Assembly: GCA_028015205.1 (NCBI GenBank)
Contig: JAPWFG010000056.1
Location: forward strand, 1-64,000
Source of the DNA: Mytilisepta virgata
Lineage: Eukaryota; Mollusca; Bivalvia; Mytilida; Mytilidae
Length of the DNA stretch: 64,000 nt
Reading direction: 5' to 3'
Part shown: piece by piece, positions 56,900 to 64,000 of the stretch
How positions within the stretch are numbered: the stretch's first letter is position 1
Layout of the letters: every line of letters starts with the position of its first letter
Notes under the pieces: model-generated
Told to the model about the DNA's origin: nothing
Seen by the model: only the letters and a program-made list of their open reading frames with translations
Databases searched by the model: none
Made by a program: the position numbers and the translations under genes

Positions 56900-58308
56900 C
56901 AGTGGCGGATTTAGCGGGGGGGGCACAGGAGGCACGTGCCCCCCAGTTGAGGTCACCAAAAAAATTATACGTAAAATTACTAGATACAAAGCTTCACATC
57001 GTTGAATATGGTCATAATTGCCAAAGGCAAATTTTAACTGGAAAGTGACCATAACATGTTATCTATTGTAATGGTTGATTGACACCTAATTGTGAAAATT
57101 AACATGTATGTAACTTTTCACAAATCTGATAATAAAGATAAGAGTTAATGAGATGGAAATGTATCACAGTGCAGAAAGTAAAATTAATTTTCCACCAGTG
57201 CCCCTTGAAGATTTGCAAGTGTTTAATTGAACATGTACCCTTCTTATACAATGTCTTAATTACTTATTGATTAATTGTTAGCTGACATGTATTGTTTGAA
57301 ATACAAACAAAAGATTATTAAAAGATGTCTATTTATTTTTTTAAATTAATATATTTGAAATCCATTAATTGATAAGTAAAAATATCTGGACTACTTCTTT
57401 TTTAATTTAAGTGTGTTGTTAGTACAAATGGGCATTTACAATATCTAAAAAATCTTTACTACCATGACGTGTTTAAACTGTTCCGACATCCAAACTGCAC
57501 TGTCTACCGAAAATGTAGCCACTTCAATTTTTAACTTTAAAACAGTGATTTTGCATGACATTTTGACGGAACAAAATTATTAATTATTGAAAGTCTAACT
57601 AATTACTTAATTTGGGTCCCCTTTTCAATTCGCTCATGGTACGTTTTTCAATCAGGGATAAGTTGATGTCATCACTTTGGAAATGTTACGGTCTTCATCA
57701 CGAATATCGAAGATGATGTTGGACCTGTTCCCACTGTAGTAACATTTCACGCACCTCCATCGATTTGTGACTACCACCGGATGGCGGATTGAATTTGTTG
57801 AACATCACGACGGGTGTCGTATACGGAGCAGGAACTGCTTACCTTTCCCGAGCACCTGAGTTCACTTCTGGTTTTCATAGAAGTTTGTGTTTTTCATTGT
57901 TTTTCAGTTTTCAGTGTTTATTTGTTGTGCTTGTGGTTTTTCATTTTCCTTCCCGGGTTTGTCGGTCTAGCTATGATGAATTGAGTTTTTTTTTTTGGTT
58001 TGCTCCTTAGGTGTATTTATCTTCTTTCTTACAATCACTAATCATGCACAGAGACCATGGAGGACCAGAGTTCCAATTAAATATCCTGATATTTTGTTCT
58101 ACAACCTGACAACAGCAGTAAAAATATAAAAAATTCATAAGCTTCTGTGACGTTAACCAAAAGAAGATATGATGCTGTACCCCACCCCTTTCAACAATAA
58201 AAGTAGTAAAATCGTCATTATCAAAAAAACAAAAAACAAAAAACAAGGGCAGATAATTATTCAAAATTGTGCCCCCCCCCCACTCGTCGACCCTCTGGAT
58301 CCGCCCTG
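56900..58308. mobile_element. 1.4-kb DNA transposon with CAG ends and TATCT duplication
   Basis: The left end CAGTGGCGGATTTAG and the complement of the right end, CAGGGCGGATCCAGAG, are inverted copies, each followed inward by a C/G run. TATCT flanks it at 56895-56899 and 58309-58313. CAG-starting ends are usual for hAT-like elements, but the visible duplication is 5 bp rather than 8. No transposase is seen. Bases 57640-58015 look like a fragment of another repeat: a 73-codon frame with TTGVVYGAGTAYLSRAPEFT, which I believe is common in mussel DNA but cannot name. Confidence 0.65.
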
Positions 58309-58850
58309 TATCTAACAAGTGAGGTTAGGATTGCTTGAGGAAATGGCAACCTGGTTGTGAGCAAAGCTCACAATCTATACCACCCGCTCCCGTCATATAA
58401 GAAACCGCCAATTTTTTATATAAAGAAATTTAAAATTAAATGGGCACAGGTACAACTGAACAGAATAATTCTTAAAAAGAGATACAAATTTGGTATATTT
58501 TATTATACAATATGAAAGAATATTTTTTTTCCATTTTATAAAAACTTCTCTGTCGATCAGTCCAACATAAAAAGGGGAATTAACAAAAAAAATGATATCA
58601 AATCTGTGTTTTGAAGCCCTATTTAACAAAGCTATGAGGAGCTAATTGATCAATGAAATCCTAATTATGTGCATATCTAATAAAAGAGTAAAGTATTGGA
58701 CCAGGACATACATCGCATGAGCACATGTTTTTACAAGCTATTGGAAAAGAAATTCAGTATTATATCCAGGATTATGGTTTCGGTCGATTTTTTTCAAAAA
58801 TAAAAATGTATTCTTACACTGACTCCGATGACGAACAGTATGAAACTATG
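58309..58850. other. No gene recognised
   Basis: AT-rich sequence between the CAG-ended transposon and the Ngaro-type element. The 78-codon minus-strand frame has no motif. Confidence 0.4.
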
Positions 58851-59539
58851 TTATGTCCTAAATTCACTCTGTTCAAACGAACATAAATTATTTATGTGCT
58901 AAACGCTGTAATTTGTGTATAGCACACATAACTAAGCACATACAGTTATGTGAACTAGTAATATGGCAACATAAAGACAAATAACTCAAAAGTTAGATAC
59001 TGTAAGGCGCAGTGACCATTTCATTTTATATAAGAAAATAAACAAACTAAATGACAAAACGTCCAAGCATATTGTGACTGTCCACGTATACATCATATCA
59101 CACTTTATCACAAGACCTATTAATGCAGTTAAATCTACAAAATACAAAAATATCATTATAATATATTTCAGAACATAAGACTTCCTTTATACATATATAT
59201 GAAAACGTGTGTCTAACTTGGTCACTGCCCGAACCTCGATAAAATCACGAGGACTTGAATAATCTTTTATAATACCCGCCAAACCGGTTTACTTTCTACT
59301 ATTGTGTATAACACAATGCAAATCATGAATATACCTAAATTCCTACGCATACCGCAAATAAATATATTTATGTCCTAAATTCACTCTGTTCAAACGAACA
59401 TAAATTATTTATGTGCTAAACGCTGTAATTTGTGTATAGCACACATAACTAAGCACATACAGTTATGTGAACTAGTAATATGGCAACATAAAGACAAATA
59501 ACTCAAAAGTTAGATACTGTAAGGCGCAGTGACCATTTC
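58851..59539 (-). repeat. 3' split-direct-repeat block (X-Y-Z-X)
   Basis: Plus-strand order is X1 58851-59022, Y1 59023-59195, Z1 59196-59367, X2 59368-59539. X copies appear identical by eye. X contains an inverted repeat CACATAACT...AGTTATGTG and a GTTCAAACGAAC dyad, possible recombinase or fold-back sites. Confidence 0.85.
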
Positions 59540-59587
59540 GATGCACAAAGAAAGTCAAATAAAACGTAAATATAATACATGTACAAA

Positions 59588-60492
59588 TTATATGCCCAGA
59601 TTTTTCGAAACAGATAAACGTTTTTCGATATCATCCAAAATATACCCATCTTTTGCTCTATCTGTTTTCCAACGCCCATGCAATTTAAATAATCTATCTC
59701 GAGTACTCCTGCTCTAAAACTATGCAGACCAAAATTTGAAGCCTTGCATCCGATATCACACAAAGCTTCTAACACTATTTCTCTAGCTCTGGTATAAGAG
59801 AGACATTTATTGTCTTTTCTTAACGAAAAATTATTAGATTTTTTCTTAAAAACAAGAGCTCTAAAAATAAATTTGTCTGAAGATAATTCTATAGATGCTT
59901 CATTCATGTATCTTAATAAAATCTGAACTGGACACTGAGGTGTGTTAAGCCGAGATATCACTACATTCTTCCCTTTTCGGTAACAATCAGTTTTGCTTTT
60001 TTCAATGAAAATATCTATATAATTGTCATAAATGGATATATGTTCTGCTTTAATACTACAAAGTTCGCTATATCTCAAAAATCCTGTATAAGCTAATGCA
60101 CACATTGATAAAAGCCTAAGATCTTTAACACTGCAGTTATGTCTTGCGTATCTATTAAAAAGTTTAACCATAATGTCTGCATTGATAGGTTCTTTTTTCT
60201 TAATAGGACGATTTAGTTTTCGTTTAGCTCCCTCTACGATGTAAGAAATCATCTCACTGTTACAAGAATTTTCAACCCCTGCAATGTTATGTGCCCACTT
60301 TATACTGTAAAATGCAGTTTCTATTGAGCTAAAATGTAGTGACGTTTCTATAAGCTTTTGTAAATATAAAGCTATGTATAGTTCGTTGCAAGGTAAAACA
60401 GAAGTTATCTCTGAATATTTTTCCGTCCATTTAAGAAATCGTTTAAAACCTGCTGTATATTTAGATACTGTAGATCGAGCTCTGGCGTCCAC
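59588..60492 (-). pseudogene. Tyrosine recombinase of the Ngaro-type element, C-terminus broken
   Basis: The N-terminal SAM-like core-binding part has 'TVSKYTAGFKRFLKW'. The catalytic arginine of box I is in AYTGFLRYSEL near residue 140, and box II HSFR is at about 257-260. Right after HSFRAG the frame becomes unrelated. In another minus frame, from about 59700 to a stop at 59588, the expected downstream part is present, including HGRWKTDRAKDGY with the candidate nucleophile tyrosine. So a stretch including a non-multiple of three was lost at about 59700-59710. As it stands the protein lacks its nucleophile and cannot recombine DNA. Confidence 0.85.
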
Positions 60493-60809
60493 TATGGTGT
60501 TGGGTAAATTGTCAAATAATTTCTGAAGTTCTCCGTTAACAATATTTTCTTTCTTGGACCAAAATCCAGTTGAAAAAATTTTCTATAACAAAAAAATAAC
60601 AATGTATACATTCATATCTAAAAATATTTACATACCTTTAAAACACGAATTGCTCAATACTACCGAGATAACGTCATGTGACAAGGCAATACATAATCCA
60701 GAGTATTGGTCCTGTGACCTGCATAATCATGTCCTGTGACTGAAAATATCTGGTCCTGTGACCGTACAACAAACCAAGTGGTACCAAAAACACAATCTGT
60801 AATATAAAA
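60493..60809. other. Spacer between recombinase and RT-RNase H genes
   Basis: It holds four near-copies of a 'tggtcctgtgac' phrase at 60700-60760 and no coding signal. It is part of the element. Confidence 0.5.
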
Positions 60810-63002
60810 TTATTCATTAATACATGAAGCATCAAGACGAACAGCCAATACTTTTCCTATGAATTTGCCATTTGCAAAAATAGAATTTTTATTTTGTCCT
60901 GCGACAAATATTCTGTTTGGTTCAGTAAACTCTAAAATGTCAGTAACCCAGCGGTTGTACTGTAAATCTTTCCCAAACAACAGGGGCCAAAATGGCGCTG
61001 ATGGCCATTTTGGAACTATCAATGTTCCAACTGCACAACAGTTAATTAAATGATTAATACATTTACTAGCCAAACTGACTGGTGGGACAAGCCAATTATT
61101 TGCATTTTTCCAATTGCAAGAAAATGCATCTATTGCACTCGTCTTCGGGTTCCAATATAATGAATTAAAACTAAGTAGTTTTGCATTATCCATATTTGGG
61201 AAACGATCAATTGTATATGGACCCCAAATGTTACTTAAAACCTCAAAAAACTCAAGTGAGACACCCCAATCGTCTATGTCTATGATTCGGCTTAAAGCAT
61301 CAACCTGTTCATTTTCATCTCTAGGTATCCATTGAGCAAATAAAGCTATATTAAAATCTATACAAGTATTAAAAATAGAAAGTGCCATTTGTTGCAAGTC
61401 TGGTTTTTTGCTACCCTTTTTCACAATGCTGACAGCGCTTTGATTGTCACAATGAAATGTTACTGAATTATTTTGTAATAAATGTCTGAACGAAGTGATG
61501 CTTAGTTCGATTGCCTTAAGCTCACGCCAAGTTGAACTTGTGTCTACCTCATTTTTCAACCAGTGTTTATGCATTATAGCATTTGAATCTTTCAACATAC
61601 CTGCCGCACCTGTATTGCTAGCATCGGTGAATACATCAAACCGTGTTCTTACATTCAAAATCGGTACCGGTTTAAGCAAGCGTATATTGTCTCTCCAAAA
61701 AATTATTTCGCTAACAGCGCCTGTATAAAAATTAAGATTTACATACTGATCCCATTCATCTTTAGTATTTATAACTCCAAAACAACATCTCGTCATAATT
61801 TGTGTGACATTACCAATTGCAGGTGAAAAAGAAATAATTTTGCCACAAAATTTAGCTAACATTCTCATCTTGAGTTTTGATACACTTCCTAAAATAATTT
61901 CAATAAATTTTAACAAATCATCAATCTTCTGCAAAGGAAGCAATAATAAACATTTTTTCAAATCCCATGTGAAACCTAACCAAGTCAGTACTTGTACAGG
62001 TTGCCAAATACTTTTCTCTTTATTCGGTACGAAACCCGATTGAACTAAATCTTGCTTGACTTGTAAAGCTTGCCTACTACACACATTCTCATTGTTTGCT
62101 AAACCTAGCCCATCATCCATGTAAACAGTAATCTTTATACCGTTTTTTCGCCAGTGAGCCACTAAAGGCCTTACTACTTTAGTAAAGATATATCCAGCTG
62201 AACTCAGACCAACAGGTAAGACAGTAAATACAAAATATATAACTGTTTTGTCAAATTCCCAAGAAAAACCCAAATACTTTTGATAGGTTGGAAAAATGTC
62301 GATATGATGATACCCTGATTTTATATCGAATAAAAATCCAAAATTGTCTTCTGAAAGAAACTGGCTAGCAACTTTCCAATCTTCAAATTTAATTTTTGAA
62401 TATATTACCTGTTTGTTTACATGCCTTAAGTCAAGAATCAACCTGTGTTTACCTGTAGAGTTCAGTGAAACAGTTAAAGGATTAGTGACGTGCGGTCTGT
62501 TTGATTCCTCACGCACTAACTTAGCGTCAATTAAATCTTGGATAGCTTTTACAACAAAATCACTATGATCTAAAGCAGACTTATTATTTCTTAAAAATAC
62601 AGATTTTGGCTCATTAATAAATGGAATTTTATAACCAGATTGAATAATATCTAAAATGAAATCACATGTGTCAATATTTTTCCAAAAAGAAAAAGAATCT
62701 TTCAACCTACTTTTGACATTAATATCAGAATTTCCCGACTCGTATTCAAAATATGTCTTAAAATTGTCAAAATCTTGTACCTGCAATGGCTGAAAATACT
62801 CTTTACTGTTGTGCTGCACCCCTAAAAGCTGAGGATCTTCCTGCTCTTGGTTTCTGGCAATCCCTGGCCCAATGGGCGTAAAGTCCACAGTTGAAGCAGA
62901 TGTCTGACTGCTTAGCCCTACTCTGCTGAGCTTTGGCGGGGCCAGAGACCCCTGCCATACGAAAGGGCTGCCTGGAATAATCTCCACCATTATGCGCAAC
63001 AT
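60810..63002 (-). CDS. Reverse transcriptase-RNase H of the Ngaro-type element
   Basis: The open frame has 730 codons with no internal stop. Rough residue positions: RT begins about 165 (LILDLRHVNKQ), FDIKSGYHHIDIFP at 222-236, LPVGLSSAGYIFTK near 262, the active site VYMDDGLGLANN near 294, and WLGFTWD near 342. The RNase H domain has its acidic residues in FTDASNTGAA (458), WRELKAIELS (490), HCDNQSAVSIVKKG (521) and NEQVDALSR (568). After it a 130-residue tail has IDRFPNMDNAKL and WLVPPVSLASKC, usual for this group. The frame overlaps gag by 200 bp in a different register, so it probably needs a frameshift or internal start; Met-1 lies in the overlap and may not be the true start. Confidence 0.9.
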   Translation of the reverse strand: MLRIMVEIIPGSPFVWQGSLAPPKLSRVGLSSQTSASTVDFTPIGPGIARNQEQEDPQLLGVQHNSKEYFQPLQVQDFDNFKTYFEYESGNSDINVKSRLKDSFSFWKNIDTCDFILDIIQSGYKIPFINEPKSVFLRNNKSALDHSDFVVKAIQDLIDAKLVREESNRPHVTNPLTVSLNSTGKHRLILDLRHVNKQVIYSKIKFEDWKVASQFLSEDNFGFLFDIKSGYHHIDIFPTYQKYLGFSWEFDKTVIYFVFTVLPVGLSSAGYIFTKVVRPLVAHWRKNGIKITVYMDDGLGLANNENVCSRQALQVKQDLVQSGFVPNKEKSIWQPVQVLTWLGFTWDLKKCLLLLPLQKIDDLLKFIEIILGSVSKLKMRMLAKFCGKIISFSPAIGNVTQIMTRCCFGVINTKDEWDQYVNLNFYTGAVSEIIFWRDNIRLLKPVPILNVRTRFDVFTDASNTGAAGMLKDSNAIMHKHWLKNEVDTSSTWRELKAIELSITSFRHLLQNNSVTFHCDNQSAVSIVKKGSKKPDLQQMALSIFNTCIDFNIALFAQWIPRDENEQVDALSRIIDIDDWGVSLEFFEVLSNIWGPYTIDRFPNMDNAKLLSFNSLYWNPKTSAIDAFSCNWKNANNWLVPPVSLASKCINHLINCCAVGTLIVPKWPSAPFWPLLFGKDLQYNRWVTDILEFTEPNRIFVAGQNKNSIFANGKFIGKVLAVRLDASCINE

Positions 63003-63549
63003 TAACTGAACTACCTGCGGCTTCCGCTGGCCTTTTCCTGGTATCGCGTTTGTCGGGTTTCGAGACTTTCATCTTTTTTACGGCCCTAGTTTCGGCGGCT
63101 CTAATCCGTTTCTCGTCCTCGGAATCTGACGCTACTTCATCCGACAGATACTCATCTACGGTTTTCCATCCTGCATCCGACTTATCTGCTATCCTGATTA
63201 ATTTGTTCCTTTTCTTCAGGGCTTGTACGGAATCTTCAATAACGGACACTGCTTTTGTAAGCCTTTTCTTCTCAATGCAATCTAACGCAACGTTAAGGTT
63301 GTCTGCAATGTCAGTATTTAAATCGTATTGTACACGGTTTCCCTTGAACTTAAATACAGTTTCAGTTTTCTTTACCTTGCGGGCCAAATCTTTGGTAGTG
63401 TCATTCACATTTCTTTCCAAACCAGTAATCTTTGTAGTGATGTATGTCTTCATTAACGAAAGCAAATCTGAGTTCGAAATCTCTTCTGGAGCTGTGTGCC
63501 TGGACTCACCATCTTTTTGACTTTCGCGTTCACTTTCAATATCGGACAT
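62803..63549 (-). CDS. Gag-like protein of the Ngaro-type element
   Basis: 248 codons starting MSDIESERESQKDGESRH just inside the Z2 repeat. Residues 30-60 and 85-120 are helical and charged; residues 120-180 are rich in Lys, Arg and Asp with a nuclear-signal-like KKMKVSKPDKRDTRKR. A single CCHC zinc knuckle, CFNCGLYAHWARDC (C-x2-C-x4-H-x4-C), lies near residue 222, followed by an Arg/Gly-rich end. Such proteins coat the element RNA. No frameshift is seen. Confidence 0.85.
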   Translation of the reverse strand: MSDIESERESQKDGESRHTAPEEISNSDLLSLMKTYITTKITGLERNVNDTTKDLARKVKKTETVFKFKGNRVQYDLNTDIADNLNVALDCIEKKRLTKAVSVIEDSVQALKKRNKLIRIADKSDAGWKTVDEYLSDEVASDSEDEKRIRAAETRAVKKMKVSKPDKRDTRKRPAEAAGSSVNVAHNGGDYSRQPFRMAGVSGPAKAQQSRAKQSDICFNCGLYAHWARDCQKPRAGRSSAFRGAAQQ

Positions 63550-63553
63550 GGCG

Positions 63554-64000
63554 TATATGAAAACGTGCGTCTAACTTGGTCACTGCCCGAACCTCGATAA
63601 AATCACGAGGACTTGAATAACCTTTTATAATACCCGCCAAACCGGTTTACTTTCTACTATTGTGTTTAACACAATGCAAATCATGAATATACCTAAATTC
63701 CTACGCATACCGCAAATAAATACATTTATGTCCTAAATTCACTCTGTTCAAACGAACATAAATTATTTATGTGCTAAACGCTGTAATTTGTGTATAGCAC
63801 ACATAACTAAGCACATACAGTTATGTGAACTAGTAATATGGCAACATAAAGACAAATAACTCAAAAGTTAGATACTGTAAGGCGCAGTGACCATTTCATT
63901 TTATATAAGAAAATAAACAAACTAAATGACAAAACGTCCAAGCATATTGTGACTGTCCACGTATACATCATATCACACTTTATCACAAGACCTATTAATG
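63554..64000 (-). repeat. 5' split-direct-repeat block (Z-X-Y)
   Basis: Z2 63554-63725, X3 63726-63897, Y2 63898 to the window edge. The 344-bp Z-X stretch differs from 59196-59539 at about four bases (for example GTGC/GTGT near 63565 and AACC/AATC near 63620). The gag start codon at 63549 lies 5 bp from Z2, so the repeat is the leader of the element. Confidence 0.85.

Larger units (their letters stand above)
58851..64000 (-). mobile_element. Ngaro/DIRS-type tyrosine-recombinase retrotransposon (runs off the right edge)
   Basis: Coding order on the minus strand: gag (63549-62803), RT-RNase H (63002-60810), tyrosine recombinase (60492-59588, broken). The non-coding ends are built from direct repeat blocks: X (172 bp) at 58851-59022, 59368-59539 and 63726-63897; Y at 59023-59195 and 63898-64000 (cut by the edge); Z (172 bp) at 59196-59367 and 63554-63725. 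Split direct repeats, tyrosine recombinase and no integrase or protease place it with Ngaro/DIRS elements; direct rather than inverted ends favour Ngaro. The exact 5' boundary is outside the window. Confidence 0.9.

Noticed and set aside
57789..58010. Possible small secreted protein
   Set aside because: It lies within a transposon with inverted ends and looks like a fragment of a common repeat; there is no splice or promoter support.
60859..63520. Plus-strand frames opposite the Ngaro-type genes, including one of 156 codons
   Set aside because: They are antisense shadows of the gag and RT-RNase H genes.

Overview
The window looks like nuclear DNA of an invertebrate, most likely a marine bivalve and possibly a mytilid mussel. 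It is AT-rich, its host coding sequence is split by introns, and it carries BEL/Pao, tyrosine-recombinase (Ngaro/DIRS-type), Penelope-like and LINE retroelements. Most of it is filled by non-autonomous repeats with about 160-330 bp internal tandem units, the style described for bivalve 'pearl' and Helentron-associated elements. The taxon is inferred from this composition, not proven. Most of the sequence is repeat; real host genes are few.

Host genes. The clearest is a minus-strand gene with Armadillo-like helical repeats. A long exon (39473-40916, 462 codons) has good splice signals on both sides. A second exon (16558-16668) fits it in phase and continues the same repeat fold. The intron between them is about 22.8 kb and holds a whole BEL/Pao element plus a dozen smaller repeats. 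Later exons are not seen and probably lie left of the window. A possible signal-peptide first exon (35518-35592, plus) and a decayed, once-spliced C2H2 zinc-finger gene (55740-56880, plus) are weaker calls.

Autonomous-type elements. (1) A BEL/Pao LTR element at 23739-28629, minus, with 156-bp LTRs differing at one base and a 5-bp target duplication. It is young but defective: one base is lost in gag, and the end of reverse transcriptase plus RNase H are missing in frame. (2) A Ngaro/DIRS-type element from 58851 past the right edge, minus, with gag, RT-RNase H, a tyrosine recombinase broken near its end, and split direct repeats. (3) A decayed LINE 3' end at 53936-55602, minus, interrupted by a tRNA-derived SINE with a 16-bp target duplication. 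(4) Two plus-strand scraps of Penelope-like GIY-YIG ends near 17.1 and 45.6 kb.

Non-autonomous repeats. I define family G1 (5' end CTAGAGGCTC...GCTCACCTGG, 3' hairpin ending CCAGGTGAGCTAA), G2 (5' GCGCAGC...ATACGACCGC, 3' hairpin ending GCGGTCGTATAAAAA), G3 (3' hairpin ending GACCGGCGTATAAAAA), and weaker G4 and G5. Unrelated in sequence, they share one plan: the 3' hairpin comes just before an A-rich end, and in G1 and G2 the 5' end carries a copy of the hairpin arm, with tandem repeats inside. Two G1 copies have unoccupied paralogous sites in this window, which show insertion into A-runs with no target duplication. In many G1 copies every 166-bp unit has a palindrome and a YY1-like motif. 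Several small inverted-repeat transposons (43811-44071, 50350-50631, 52174-53178, 56900-58308) and palindromes complete the picture.

Layout: 0-16.5 kb G1/G2/G5 arrays, including a perfect 1391-bp tandem duplication; 16.5-41 kb the host ARM gene and its element-filled intron; 41-51.6 kb G1 and G2 elements; 51.6-58.3 kb inverted-repeat elements, LINE, SINE and the C2H2 relic; 58.85-64 kb the Ngaro-type element.
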